A stretch of 64,000 nt of DNA from Oceanococcus sp964629015 (GTDB taxonomy: Bacteria > Pseudomonadota > Gammaproteobacteria > Nevskiales > Oceanococcaceae), in assembly GCA_964629015.1 (NCBI GenBank), contig CAZVMN010000002.1:314175-378174 (forward strand), written 5' to 3'. This document shows positions 9,502 through 18,986 of the stretch, piece by piece. Both the position numbers and the translations under genes were made by a program. The notes beneath the pieces are model-generated. The model was not told the DNA's origin and did not search any database. It worked only from the letters and a program-made list of their open reading frames with translations. The first letter of the stretch is position 1, and each line of letters begins with the position of its first letter.

Positions 9502-10476
9502 TCAGGCTCGGCTCATGGCCTGCCTCACGACATCCCAATAGCTCGGTGGTGCGTCCGTCAGGCCTCGCTCGCGCAACATGCGATGCATCTGCGGCAAACG
9601 GTGGTAAGGCACGGAGGCCATCAGGTGATGCTCGCGATGAAAATTCACGTTCAGCGGCGCCACACAACAACGCGCCAACCATCCGGCGCGGGTCGTCCGG
9701 GTGTTGTCGAACATATTGGCGCCCCCGGGCAAGCAGGCATGCTCGGCCATGGCGCGAATCCGCAAGAACACACTGAATGTCGTCATGTAGGCCAACAGCC
9801 AAGCCCAGTACGCCCAAGCCGCACCGCAGGCCCACAGTACGCCCAGCAACATCAGATTGCTGAGCAGCATGGGGCCAAGATAACGCACGCCATTGGCCAC
9901 ATAACCGCGAACACTGCGCTCAGAACGGGGACGCCAGCTCACGTCGCCAGACACGGTGTAGTGCATGGCGCCGATGTCCATGAGGAACAATCCGACCACG
10001 CGCTTCAAGGCAGTCAGGCCCAGCAGATCTCGCAGCATGCGTCGTGCCATACCGGCAACGTCGGTCGGATACATATCGACCAGCGTGAGGTCAGGGTCCT
10101 TATCCGTGCCGGTATGCGAGTGATGACGCATGTGGTGCGTACGATAGCGCTCTACATCCAGCCAAACCGGTCGGGCACACAGCCAATCGATCACATACTG
10201 GTTCAGCCAGCGCGCCCGAAACAGTGAGCGGTGCGCCGCTTCATGAGTGGCAATGGCACAGCACAACTGCTGCCCGCCCAGCAGGACGACGACCAGGCCC
10301 CACACCAAAGGATGAGGCCAGTGGATAAGCACGGCGAAGCCAAGCGCACTCACACCCCAGGTCCGCACCAGCACCCACAACCCGGCCAGATCCGATTTGC
10401 GCGTGAGTTGCTCAATCTCAGCGGCGCTGAAAATGTCCTTGATGCGTGGACCGCTCATCGACATCTCAGGCCGCAT
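9502..10476 (-). CDS. membrane fatty acid desaturase
   Basis: 324-residue integral membrane di-iron desaturase. The three histidine boxes are THEAAH (about residue 77), HHMRHHSH (about 114) and HREHH (about 281), with hydrophobic helix pairs between them (about 35-75 and 195-240). Introduces double bonds into acyl chains of lipids or acyl-CoA; the position cannot be told. The first ATG (10476) overlaps the end of the acyl-CoA dehydrogenase gene by 11 bases; an ATG at 10464, one base after the upstream stop, is an equally good start. Linkage to the dehydrogenase and crotonase genes suggests one lipid-metabolism operon. Confidence 0.88.
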   Translation of the reverse strand: MRPEMSMSGPRIKDIFSAAEIEQLTRKSDLAGLWVLVRTWGVSALGFAVLIHWPHPLVWGLVVVLLGGQQLCCAIATHEAAHRSLFRARWLNQYVIDWLCARPVWLDVERYRTHHMRHHSHTGTDKDPDLTLVDMYPTDVAGMARRMLRDLLGLTALKRVVGLFLMDIGAMHYTVSGDVSWRPRSERSVRGYVANGVRYLGPMLLSNLMLLGVLWACGAAWAYWAWLLAYMTTFSVFLRIRAMAEHACLPGGANMFDNTRTTRAGWLARCCVAPLNVNFHREHHLMASVPYHRLPQMHRMLRERGLTDAPPSYWDVVRQAMSRA

Positions 10477-12175
10477 TGTCCATCAGCTGGGCAAGCGAGC
10501 ACTCCGCTGCGGGGTCCGCGCGCTCAATGATGGCCGCCGCATCACTGCCCTGCGGCAAAGCGCCAAAGTTGTGCTGGCCATCCGCAACCAAACGTGAGGC
10601 ACAAAAGGCTTCACTCACCGTATTCGGCGCATGCTGCACCAGCAGCGCAGCCTGGAAAGCCAAAGCCATACGATCGACCATCGTTCGTGCGCCGAATTGC
10701 AGCGCCTGATCATCACGCGGATCAAGCTTGGCAATGTGTGATTTCAAGGTATCCAGGTAGCGATCCAGATGGGTGTTGCCGCCGCGCGCCTGCTCGCATT
10801 CGCTGATGAAGCTGTGCACCACCGCCGGGCTCTTGCCCATGGCACGCAGCACATCCAGACATTGCACATTACCACTGCCTTCCCAGATCGGATTGATCAC
10901 CGCTTCGCGGTACAACCGCGGGAAAATCGAATTTTCCATCACCCCGCTGCCACCGATGCACTCCATGATTTCGTAGGTGTGATTGGGTGCCCGCTTGCAA
11001 TTCCAGTACTTGCCCACGGCGGTAGCCAGGCGCGCCAGATTGGCCTCGTGCTGGTCTTCCGCGCGGCTGTCTAGGGCGCGCGCCATGCGCATGGCAAAGG
11101 CAATTGCCCCTTCGTACTCCAGCGCCAGATCGGCCAGCACGTTCTGCATCAACGGTTGATCGAGCAAACGGGCGCCAAACGCCGCACGCTCCCGGCAATG
11201 ATGGATCGCGTTGGCCAAGCCGGCGCGCATGAGACCGGCTGAAGCGCCCATGCAATCGAATCGGGTCAGACTGACCATCTCGATGATGGTCGGCACGCCA
11301 CGCCCCTCCTCGCCGACCAACCAACCGCGCGCACCGCGAAACTCCACCTCGCTGGAGGCATTGGACTTGTTGCCCATTTTGTCCTTCAAGCGAATCACGT
11401 TGAGCGCGTTCTTCTCGCCATCCGGCAACCAACGCGGAACCAGGAAGCACGACACGCCAGCCTCGGTGTTGGCCAGGACCAGAAAGGCGTCGCACATCGG
11501 CGCAGACAAAAACCATTTGTGCCCAACCAGCGCGTAAAGCTGGCCGCCGCCGATCTCACCCACGGGCGTTGCGGTGGTGGAATTGGTGCGCACGTCCGAG
11601 CCGCCCTGCTTCTCGGTCATGCCCATACCTATGGTCAAGGCTGTCTTCTGCTCGACCGGCACATTGCGCGGATCGTAGCCACGCTGAAGCACCTTGGGCA
11701 CCCAGATGTCAGCCAGCTCCGGCTGATGGCGCAGGCTGGGAATGCTGGCAAACGTCATCGTCACCGGACAACCGTGGCCAGCTTCCACTTGCGAATGCAT
11801 GAACGACTTGGCTCCACGGACCACATGCGCCCCAGCCTTGGGGTCCGTCCATGGCGCGCTGTGCAATCCATGGCTCAGCGCCGTGTCCATCAACTCGTGA
11901 TAGGCCGGGTGATAGCGCACACAATCGATACGCCGCCCGAAACGATCATGCGTTTCCAGCTCCGGTGTGTAACGGTTAGCCAAATAGCCCAGCTCCAGAT
12001 AGCGTGCCTTGCCAATGTGAGCACCGAAATCCGCGATTTCGTGAGCCCCCCAGGCACCGCCCTCGCGCGCCACAGCTTCAACCAGCGGCGTATCGGTGGT
12101 GAACAGGTTGTAATCGACCAGTTCGGACGACACGTTCTCAACGCTGTGGGTCTCACCCAATGGGGCCTTGTTCAT
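10466..12175 (-). CDS. AidB-like acyl-CoA dehydrogenase
   Basis: 569-residue FAD flavoprotein of the acyl-CoA dehydrogenase superfamily. It matches the AidB/long branch in MTEKQGGSDVRTNST, in the catalytic-region string REAVINPIWEGSGNVQCLD, and in its length, well above the ~380 residues of ordinary acyl-CoA dehydrogenases. AidB of E. coli is a methylation-induced DNA-associated protein, but family members in crotonase operons more likely oxidise acyl-CoA. Start ATG at 12175 has AGGAG about 8 bases upstream. Encoded after two crotonases and before a desaturase, consistent with a fatty-acid or aromatic-acid catabolic operon. Confidence 0.88.
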   Translation of the reverse strand: MNKAPLGETHSVENVSSELVDYNLFTTDTPLVEAVAREGGAWGAHEIADFGAHIGKARYLELGYLANRYTPELETHDRFGRRIDCVRYHPAYHELMDTALSHGLHSAPWTDPKAGAHVVRGAKSFMHSQVEAGHGCPVTMTFASIPSLRHQPELADIWVPKVLQRGYDPRNVPVEQKTALTIGMGMTEKQGGSDVRTNSTTATPVGEIGGGQLYALVGHKWFLSAPMCDAFLVLANTEAGVSCFLVPRWLPDGEKNALNVIRLKDKMGNKSNASSEVEFRGARGWLVGEEGRGVPTIIEMVSLTRFDCMGASAGLMRAGLANAIHHCRERAAFGARLLDQPLMQNVLADLALEYEGAIAFAMRMARALDSRAEDQHEANLARLATAVGKYWNCKRAPNHTYEIMECIGGSGVMENSIFPRLYREAVINPIWEGSGNVQCLDVLRAMGKSPAVVHSFISECEQARGGNTHLDRYLDTLKSHIAKLDPRDDQALQFGARTMVDRMALAFQAALLVQHAPNTVSEAFCASRLVADGQHNFGALPQGSDAAAIIERADPAAECSLAQLMDNAA

Positions 12176-12235
12176 ATCTTGATCTCCTGTGGAAAGCCGG
12201 GAGTGGTCTTTTGTTCGTCCGCGAATGCGGTGTCG

Positions 12236-13171
12236 CTAATCCGATGTCTTGGATTGGCCGCGAAATGCGTCCAGTCCGAAATCACCAAACGGTTCGTCGC
12301 GCTGACGCACCGCTTCTTTGAAACCCTGGCGCATCGCAGTCTGCTGGAAGTCATAGCCTTCTTTGGTGTGGCGCGTGATGCCATCGAAAACCGTGCCGAG
12401 AATCTGTGTGGTGTGCAGACCCTGCTGAGCGACCGATTGATTGAGCAGCAATTTCATCATCATCAGCTGATTCACCGGCATGCGTGCGATGCGTTCCAGC
12501 AAGGCTTCGAAACGCTGATCCAGTTCCTCAGGCGGGGCCGACTCTATCGCCAAACCCCATTCCTGAGCCTGCTTGCCGGTCAGACAATCGCCGGTGAACA
12601 GCAATCGCTTGGCTTTCTCCAAACCGATGCGATGAAACCAGATCGAGGTTGTGGGTGAGCCCCAAACCCGGGCAGGCGGGTAACCGATCTTGGCGTCATC
12701 GTCGATCACCAGCAGATCGGAGCACAACGCCATGTCGGTGCCACCGGCCACACAAAAACCGTGGACTTTGCACACCACCGGCTTGTCCGAATGAAACAGG
12801 CTCATAAAGCCTTTCACGTTGCGGCTCATCATCGCGTAGTCGACCATCGGGTCCCAGGTCGAATCCGGACGGTGATTGTCCATCTGTACGCGCGGATCCA
12901 GCGGTGAGCCAGCCGGACGCTGCAGGTCTTCCTCGCCGATGCTCAGGCTCTCGGCACTTTCGACCAGGTCATAGCCACCGCAGAAGCCTGACCCATTGCC
13001 GGCCAAAGCAATCACATGCACCTGCGGATCAAGATTCGCACGCTCGACACAAGCCGCGAGCTCCTGAGGCATTTGCGAGGTGATGCCGTTGCCCCGCTGT
13101 GGGCGATTGAGCGTGATACGGGCGATACGACCATCGCGCGCGTAGGTCATTGTCATCAACGTGTTGCTCAT
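12236..13171 (-). CDS. enoyl-CoA hydratase/isomerase family protein (crotonase)
   Basis: 311-residue crotonase-fold enzyme. The oxyanion-hole segments GNGSGFCGGYDL and KVHGFCVAGGTDMALCSDLL are present, and the GYPPARVWG segment follows. It is longer than typical hydratases (~260) because of an insert around residues 75-110 (DPRVQMDNHRPDSTWDPM), a feature shared with some mycobacterial EchA-like proteins. The usual catalytic Glu positions are not obvious, so hydratase activity is uncertain. The ATG overlaps the stop of the upstream crotonase (ATGA), indicating translational coupling. Confidence 0.87.
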   Translation of the reverse strand: MSNTLMTMTYARDGRIARITLNRPQRGNGITSQMPQELAACVERANLDPQVHVIALAGNGSGFCGGYDLVESAESLSIGEEDLQRPAGSPLDPRVQMDNHRPDSTWDPMVDYAMMSRNVKGFMSLFHSDKPVVCKVHGFCVAGGTDMALCSDLLVIDDDAKIGYPPARVWGSPTTSIWFHRIGLEKAKRLLFTGDCLTGKQAQEWGLAIESAPPEELDQRFEALLERIARMPVNQLMMMKLLLNQSVAQQGLHTTQILGTVFDGITRHTKEGYDFQQTAMRQGFKEAVRQRDEPFGDFGLDAFRGQSKTSD

Positions 13172-13953
13172 GCGCCGAAATCTCCGTGACGACCGACGCC
13201 GGCGGCAAAACGCCCCGCGCCGCTGCCAGTTTCGCCGGAGGCCAGGGTGGCTCGACCATGCTGCGCCTCGTTGCTCAAGGCCGCATGCTCATCCATCCCC
13301 CACTGCTGATAAGCACTGAGGCGATCGCCACGCATGCACTGCTGCGGGAACGCGGCGAGCTGATCGGCCAGTTCCAATGCTGTATCGAGAGCTTGCCCAC
13401 GCGGCGCCACGCGATTGACCAAACCGATACGTGCAGCTTCATCCGCACCGACCGGTCGTCCGGTCAAAATCAGGTCCATGGCATGACTCATACCAATCAG
13501 ACGCGGCAAGCGCACTGTGCCGCCATCGATCAGCGGCACCCCGAAACGTCGGCAGAACACGCCAAAGATGGCACTGTCGTCAGCAACACGCAGATCGCAC
13601 CACACCGCCAGCTCCAGACCACCGGCCACGCAGTAGCCGCTGACGGCGGCGATGACAGGTTTGGACAGCAGCATGCGCGTGGGGCCCATCGGACCATCCC
13701 GATCGTCGCGGATACGACGCATCTTCTCGTCGTCCCCGGCACTGACGGCTTTGAGATCAGCACCCGCGCAAAAATGCTCGCCAGCGCCCGTCAGTATCGC
13801 CACGCTGAGGCCGTCATCCTGCTCGAAGCGAACAAACGCCTCATGCAGCAAACGGGTGGTTTCTCCATCCACACAATTGCGTACGCTGGCTCGGTTGATG
13901 GTGACTATGAAAGTGGCACCGCGTTGTTCGCAGAGAACTTTGGCTTCGGACAT
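13168..13953 (-). CDS. enoyl-CoA hydratase/isomerase family protein (crotonase)
   Basis: About 261 residues, normal crotonase length. Oxyanion-hole motifs GAGEHFCAGADLKAV and AVSGYCVAGGLELAVWCDLR are clear, followed by FGVFCRRFGVPLIDGGTVRLPR. First gene of the minus-strand operon with the second crotonase, the AidB-like dehydrogenase and the desaturase. I take the ATG at 13953; a TTG three codons upstream is the alternative. It is divergent from the PaaX-like regulator, which is the likely controller of this operon. Confidence 0.88.
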   Translation of the reverse strand: MSEAKVLCEQRGATFIVTINRASVRNCVDGETTRLLHEAFVRFEQDDGLSVAILTGAGEHFCAGADLKAVSAGDDEKMRRIRDDRDGPMGPTRMLLSKPVIAAVSGYCVAGGLELAVWCDLRVADDSAIFGVFCRRFGVPLIDGGTVRLPRLIGMSHAMDLILTGRPVGADEAARIGLVNRVAPRGQALDTALELADQLAAFPQQCMRGDRLSAYQQWGMDEHAALSNEAQHGRATLASGETGSGAGRFAAGVGRHGDFGA

Positions 13954-14018
13954 CGTGCGCAAACTACACCGTTATGGGGAGACTCACTCTAACTTTTGTT
14001 ACCATTTGTTTCAATAAA

Positions 14019-14036
14019 TTATTTATCTGTAAATAA
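14019..14036. promoter_or_regulatory. candidate operator, 7-bp inverted repeat
   Basis: TTATTTA-TCTG-TAAATAA is a perfect palindrome in the 117-base gap between the crotonase operon and the divergent PaaX-like regulator gene. Its place suggests the regulator's own binding site. Known PaaX sites have a different sequence, so this is inference from position and symmetry. Confidence 0.45.
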
Positions 14037-14070
14037 AACATTCCATGACGCCAACGCCAAGCACGCAAAC

Positions 14071-14907
14071 ATGAAACTCACCGCCAAAAAATTGATTTTG
14101 GGTCTGATGGTCGCGACCCCTGACCAAGCCATGCCGGTGCAAAGCATCATTCGCGCTTGCGGGCTGTTCAGCATCACCGAGAACAACGTGCGCGTGACAC
14201 TGGTGCGCCTGTCCAGCGAAGGCCTGATTGAATCGCGTGGGCGTGGCGCATATGGCGTGGGACCACAGGCCCGCAACACCGCACATGAGGTGGCGCGCTG
14301 GCACGATGCCGAACAGCGTCTTTGCCCCTGGAGCGGCGCCTACATCGCTGTGCATACCGGAATGATGGGGCGCAGCGATCGCAAAGCGTTGCACCAGCGG
14401 GAACGTGCACTGGACATGCTCGGCTTGCGCGAGTTGGAACGTGGACTGCATCTTCGCCCGGACAATCTGAAAGGCGGTGTGGCGGAGGTGCGCCACCGTT
14501 TGCATGACCTTGGGGTTCCCGATGATGCCAGCGTGTTTCTGGCCAGCGCGTTCGAGCCGCGCAAAGATAACGCTGTGCGGGGCTTGTGGGATGGCGACGC
14601 CCTGAATCGCCGATATCGTGAGCAAACCCAACGCCTGCAGCAATGGCTGGAGCGTCACCACGAACTGGAACGTGACGTCGCAGCTCGCGAATCCTACCTC
14701 GCCGGCGCCGAAGCCATTCGCATGCTGGTTTTCGATCCGTGGCTACCGGAGCCTTTCGTGGATGTCCAAGCCCGACATGATTTCGTTCAAGCCACGGAAG
14801 CCATGGATGCCGCTGGCAAAGCGATTTGGGAAGATGTTCTCGACATGGCGCCTGCTCATCCTTTGACTGGGACCGCCTCAGCGTTCAACAAGCGTGCGGA
14901 CGCCTGA
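14071..14907 (+). CDS. PaaX-family transcriptional regulator
   Basis: About 278 residues from the ATG at 14071 (a TTG at 13996 would extend it through the AT-rich operator region and is unlikely). N-terminal winged helix (MPVQSIIRACGLFSITENN then VRVTLVRLSSEGLIESRGRG) and a C-terminal PaaX-type domain. PaaX repressors respond to acyl-CoA intermediates such as phenylacetyl-CoA. Here the gene is divergent from crotonase and acyl-CoA dehydrogenase genes, so control of that operon by a CoA thioester is a reasonable inference. No phenylacetate pathway genes are present in the window. Confidence 0.8.
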   Translation: MKLTAKKLILGLMVATPDQAMPVQSIIRACGLFSITENNVRVTLVRLSSEGLIESRGRGAYGVGPQARNTAHEVARWHDAEQRLCPWSGAYIAVHTGMMGRSDRKALHQRERALDMLGLRELERGLHLRPDNLKGGVAEVRHRLHDLGVPDDASVFLASAFEPRKDNAVRGLWDGDALNRRYREQTQRLQQWLERHHELERDVAARESYLAGAEAIRMLVFDPWLPEPFVDVQARHDFVQATEAMDAAGKAIWEDVLDMAPAHPLTGTASAFNKRADA

Positions 14908-14919
14908 AAAACGGCGGGA

Positions 14920-16080
14920 TCATGGCGGGTCGGGACTGGGCTCCCAGGGGAAATGATGTATCCGACCGAGAACGTTCTGCAGCGGGGCTACGCGCCCACC
15001 CCCGCCGTAGAGCGCGAGCCATAAACGGTCATTCGCATCCATCGCCATCGCACTGACGCTGGCTTTGGCCAGGCCTTGCCCAGGTCCATAGCGAAACCAA
15101 TGCCCGCCCTCACGCAGCAGCAAGCCCTGCTTCCAGCTGGCAACCCACCACCGCCCATCCTGCTCAATCAGCTGTTCCACCCAAACGCCCGGCAGCGCGG
15201 CCAGTTGAGCGTCGCCATCGGTGGCAATCAGAAACAACCCACCGGTGGTGGCGGCCATCACTCCATGATCGCTGAGCGACAATGAAGTCATACGCAATCC
15301 GACGGGCAGATCATCTGACCACAGCTCCGGCGACTGATGCCCACGCTGCCGCCAGATACGCCGGCGCCCCGCAACCAGCAAGTCCGCACCGTGAACCTGC
15401 AGATGAATGAGACTTGTGTCGGCGAGCGCGGGAGTAGCTTGGATCTGCAAGGACGCCCCATCGAGGCGCCACAAGCCCCGTGCGGCCAGCCAAACCGCCC
15501 CATCAAACCATTTGATGTCGGCGATCGAACCCACGCCGAGTGAGCGCGGTACCAGCTCAACAATCCGATCCCCCTCACGCATCAACAGACGACCATGCCA
15601 TCCGCCCATCAGCACGCGACCGTCGGGCAAACGCACGGCACTGCGGATCGCCTCAAAACGTTGGTTGGGAAAGGCGGCGCGATGGGTCGACGGCGACACC
15701 ACACTGTCAGCAAGCTCGTCAGCGTAAACAACCACGCTGGATTTGCTGGCCAGTAACACGCTGCCATCGGGATTTAACTCAACATCCGATGCCGATTCGC
15801 CCAGCTCTGGCAGGGTCTCGAAGACCATCTCAATGGGTAGCGGCAGCGCGTCCAACCAACGCGCACCACCCTCTTCTTGGGCCTGCGATGTCATCTGGCT
15901 TGCGTCATCCGGCACAACACGCGCAGCCTGATCGTACGGCGTTTGCGCCTCATGCGAGCTTAACCACCAGCCACCAACCAAGGCCAGCAATGCGCCCACG
16001 AGCAGCAACTTGAGCCCCAGCGCGGCGTCACTGCGCGCACCTTGTACCGGCGAGGAATTGTTCGGGCCGAGCATCGACAT
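14920..16080 (-). CDS. unknown membrane-anchored beta-propeller-like protein
   Basis: About 386 residues. One N-terminal membrane segment (LLLVGALLALVGGWWL) is followed by a long periplasmic part with repeated short units of the type GGLFLIATDG, WWVASWKQGLLLREG and RLWLALYGGGG. These resemble the repeats of two-component-regulator propeller domains, so a periplasmic propeller is likely. No catalytic or signalling domain follows. Start taken at ATG 16080; a TTG at 16098 is the alternative. It ends 12 bases from the convergent PaaX-like gene. Function unknown. Confidence 0.65.
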   Translation of the reverse strand: MSMLGPNNSSPVQGARSDAALGLKLLLVGALLALVGGWWLSSHEAQTPYDQAARVVPDDASQMTSQAQEEGGARWLDALPLPIEMVFETLPELGESASDVELNPDGSVLLASKSSVVVYADELADSVVSPSTHRAAFPNQRFEAIRSAVRLPDGRVLMGGWHGRLLMREGDRIVELVPRSLGVGSIADIKWFDGAVWLAARGLWRLDGASLQIQATPALADTSLIHLQVHGADLLVAGRRRIWRQRGHQSPELWSDDLPVGLRMTSLSLSDHGVMAATTGGLFLIATDGDAQLAALPGVWVEQLIEQDGRWWVASWKQGLLLREGGHWFRYGPGQGLAKASVSAMAMDANDRLWLALYGGGGRVAPLQNVLGRIHHFPWEPSPDPP

Positions 16081-16130
16081 AGCGGCAATATAGGACAAAT
16101 GTCCGGGGCAACGGGTCGCTCGCTATAGTA

Positions 16131-17348
16131 ATGCGCCTTGATAGTGACTTCGGCATCCCGATGTACGACTGGCAGCGTGAGACATTCTGGCAATCATCAA
16201 CCCTGAACAGCGGCGCTAAACGCAATCATTGGGTGTTGCTCGCCCTGGCGGCGGTTGTGATCGGCCTGGCGATGCCGGGCACTTTGGCCATTCCGGATGA
16301 ACTGCGCAAAGGCAACTGGGCGATATTGTCCGTGCTGTTGTTTCAGCTGGTGGGCGCGGGCTTTGCGATTGCCGCGATACGCGCATGGCTGGCCTGGCGG
16401 CGCTACGGCGAGGTCCATCTGCACATGGACCCTTGGCCCGGAGCCATCGGTGGCGCGGTCGCGGGCCATTTCGAACTCTCACACGCGCTCCCGCCAAGCC
16501 ATGACATTGCAGTCAGCCTGGAATGTCTTCGTCAGCAACGGGGTCACCGCAACAACCACTTGTCAACACAGTGGAAACGCGATGTGAAGCTGCAGCCGAT
16601 GTCATCGCTGGAGCGTCACGTCTGGTTCCACTTTGAGGTGCCCGCGGAGCTGCCAGCCTGCTCGCCTCGCGACAGCAGCCATTACAAGTGGACACTCACC
16701 CTGCATGTGCGGCAACCCGGGCCAGATCTGCAACGTCGCTTTGATATTCCCGTTTTTGAAGGCACGCAGGAGAACGCGCATGCGCGACGCAAGGCCCGCA
16801 CGATTGCCCCACAGCACGATGAAAACATTGCCAAGGATCTGAATCTTTACCGCCGGCACAACGGTATGAGTCTGTCTCAGCCCGCAGGTCGTGGCTGGAA
16901 ACTCGCGCTCGGCCTGTTTCTGTTCGGCCTCATTTGTCTGGGCTCAGCCACGTTCTTGTGGCACGTCGGCAGCATTGCGGCTCTGATGTCTGTGGTGTTC
17001 GGCTTGTGCGCCGTGTTGATCCTGCTGGCTTCGATCTGGACGCTGGGTCAGCGCCGCGACGTTCTGCTTGGCAGCGACATCATCGCCACGCGGCTTTACT
17101 GGTTCGTGCTGCCCATCATCTCGCGGCGGGTCGCCCCGTCTGAGGTAGAACGCCTTGACTGGGTCCGCAGCGGCAGCTCAAACAGCGGCACACGCAGCAC
17201 TGTTTACTACACCCTGCAGCTGCAACTCAAAGCCGGCAAACCGGTGGTACTTTGTCGTGGTCTGCAGGGCGAGGAATACACGGCCAGCGCCGCTCAATTG
17301 CTCAGCCGCGAGACCGGTATACCCGCGCGCACCTTGTCCATGCGCTGA
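16131..17348 (+). CDS. unknown membrane protein, DUF3592-like
   Basis: 405 residues with two pairs of membrane helices (about residues 34-84 and 248-305) separated by a roughly 160-residue extracytoplasmic or cytoplasmic domain. The general layout of helix pair, beta-rich domain, helix pair resembles DUF3592-type proteins, but the similarity is structural impression only. An ATG at 16161 is an alternative start. The 3' end overlaps the convergent btuF-like gene by 55 bases. Function unknown. Confidence 0.65.
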   Translation: MRLDSDFGIPMYDWQRETFWQSSTLNSGAKRNHWVLLALAAVVIGLAMPGTLAIPDELRKGNWAILSVLLFQLVGAGFAIAAIRAWLAWRRYGEVHLHMDPWPGAIGGAVAGHFELSHALPPSHDIAVSLECLRQQRGHRNNHLSTQWKRDVKLQPMSSLERHVWFHFEVPAELPACSPRDSSHYKWTLTLHVRQPGPDLQRRFDIPVFEGTQENAHARRKARTIAPQHDENIAKDLNLYRRHNGMSLSQPAGRGWKLALGLFLFGLICLGSATFLWHVGSIAALMSVVFGLCAVLILLASIWTLGQRRDVLLGSDIIATRLYWFVLPIISRRVAPSEVERLDWVRSGSSNSGTRSTVYYTLQLQLKAGKPVVLCRGLQGEEYTASAAQLLSRETGIPARTLSMR

Positions 17349-18208
17349 CACAGGCTGTTGGCACCGTCGAGTATGCGCGGTGTATGTCGTTGCAACAGAG
17401 CGGCGTCAATCATCATCAGGTGTTGATCACGCACCGCGCGAATCTGCGTCCATGGCGCCCAAAATGCTCCCAGCCCCTCGCCCCCATCGCTACTCACAAT
17501 CAGTTGCGGGTCGCGCGCCAACACTGACTCGACGCTGATCTTCGGCGCCAGCGCCGGCGAATCGGCAAACACATTGCGACCGCCACAAAGCTCAATCACC
17601 GCACTGATCAAATGATCGCCATTGATGGTTTGCAGGGGGTCATGCCAGACCTGATAGAACACCTCGACTTTCGTACTGTTTCGATGACCCGCCTGCAATT
17701 GCGCATAGCGCCGTTCGAATTGATCGGCGGCGACATTGGCGCTGTGTTCGCGCCCGCTCAGCACCCCCAGATCGCGCAGCGTCTTGGCCACGCTGCCCAA
17801 GGATCGCGGCTCGGACGCGTAAACCCGCAGCCCCAATCCCTGCAAGCGGCGCATCGCGCCTTGCCCATTGCCGCTGGCCCAGAGCAGCACCACATCGGGT
17901 TTGAGCGCGAGCACCGCTTCGGTTGAAAACGCTTTGAAGTTGCCAATGCGCGGAATCGCTTTGGCCGCCTCGGGATAATCTGCCCACTCGACCGTGGCCA
18001 CGATGCGCTCGCCGGCACCGATGGCGTAGAGGTTTTCGACCAGATGCGGGGCCAGCGCAACAATGCGACGGGCCGGTTGATCCAGAACCACCTCAGTGCC
18101 CAAATCATCCTGGACGCGGACCTCGGCCTGTACCGACAACGCCCACAGCCCGACGAGCAAGGCCAGACAGCCTCGCAACAGCAAGCGATTTTCAATATCA
18201 ATCTTCAT
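17294..18208 (-). CDS. btuF: BtuF-like cobalamin-binding protein
   Basis: 304-residue class III periplasmic binding protein with signal peptide ending SVQAEV. BtuF-family features: PHLVENLYAIGAGERIV, VEWADYPEAAKAIPRIG and LKPDVVLLWASGNGQG. It would deliver cobalamin (or a related tetrapyrrole) from the periplasm to the permease encoded upstream. Last gene of the riboswitch-headed operon; its start overlaps the end of the ATPase gene by 11 bases. The riboswitch argues for B12 rather than haem as substrate. Confidence 0.85.
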   Translation of the reverse strand: MKIDIENRLLLRGCLALLVGLWALSVQAEVRVQDDLGTEVVLDQPARRIVALAPHLVENLYAIGAGERIVATVEWADYPEAAKAIPRIGNFKAFSTEAVLALKPDVVLLWASGNGQGAMRRLQGLGLRVYASEPRSLGSVAKTLRDLGVLSGREHSANVAADQFERRYAQLQAGHRNSTKVEVFYQVWHDPLQTINGDHLISAVIELCGGRNVFADSPALAPKISVESVLARDPQLIVSSDGGEGLGAFWAPWTQIRAVRDQHLMMIDAALLQRHTPRILDGANSLCQRMDKVRAGIPVSRLSN

Positions 18209-18986
18209 ACAGCAACACAGGTCTCCCGCTGACCGGATGCGGGATCAGACTGACCTGACAGGCAAACACATCGGCAATTCGCGCCACGCTGAGCACTTCA
18301 TGCACTGTGCCATCAGCGACCACCCGGCCCTCGCTTAAACACACCACACGGTCAGCAAAGGCGGCAGCCAGATTCAGATCGTGCATCACCGCAACCACAC
18401 CCAAGCCCGCCCCCGCTTCAGTGACCAAGCGCTTGAGCAGCCGCATGAGCTCACGCTGATGAGACAAATCCAGCGCCGCAGTCGGCTCATCCAGCAGGAG
18501 CAGCCGCGGGGCATCATCCACCGCCTCCCAAACCTGAGCGAGCACACGCGCCAACTGCACGCGCTGGCGCTCGCCGCCGGACAGACGGGTGTACGACGCA
18601 CCGGCAAGATGGGCCACATCCATCGCCGCGAGCGCGGCGTCGACGATTTTCTGATCATGTCGCACGCCACTGGCATGCGGTGTGCGCGCCAATCCAACCA
18701 CTTCAGCGGCGCTGAACGCGAAATTCAGTTCCGAATATTGCGGCAACACCGCCAGATGGCGCGCCAGCCAGGCTCGCGAATGCTGAGGCCATGCCGGCGT
18801 GCGTCGGCGCCCGGCGCTCAATTTCAGGTCATCCGCCAACGTGCTCAGCAGGGTGGATTTACCCGCCCCGTTCGGACCCACCAGCATGGTCAGCTCACCG
18901 CCACGCACACACAATTCAACATCCTGGATCAGCCAGCGATCGTCCGCCTGAACACCCGCCCCGTGCAAAGTGATCAACGCTGTCAT
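18198..18986 (-). CDS. btuD: ABC transporter ATP-binding protein for cobalamin (BtuD/HmuV type)
   Basis: 262 residues, start ATG at 18986 overlapping the permease stop as ATGA. A longer open frame extends back inside the permease gene but has no family similarity there. Walker A GPNGAGKSTLL, signature LSGGERQRVQLARVL, Walker B LLLLDEPTAALD and the switch MHDLNLAAAF are all intact. It energises import through the neighbouring FecCD-type permease. Sequence type is close to haem ATPases (HmuV), but the riboswitch and BtuF-like partner point to cobalamin. Confidence 0.9.
   Translation of the reverse strand: MTALITLHGAGVQADDRWLIQDVELCVRGGELTMLVGPNGAGKSTLLSTLADDLKLSAGRRRTPAWPQHSRAWLARHLAVLPQYSELNFAFSAAEVVGLARTPHASGVRHDQKIVDAALAAMDVAHLAGASYTRLSGGERQRVQLARVLAQVWEAVDDAPRLLLLDEPTAALDLSHQRELMRLLKRLVTEAGAGLGVVAVMHDLNLAAAFADRVVCLSEGRVVADGTVHEVLSVARIADVFACQVSLIPHPVSGRPVLLYED

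Noticed and set aside
11519..12658. 379-codon plus-strand frame antisense to the acyl-CoA dehydrogenase and crotonase
   Set aside because: Spans two real genes in reverse and their gap; no recognisable content.
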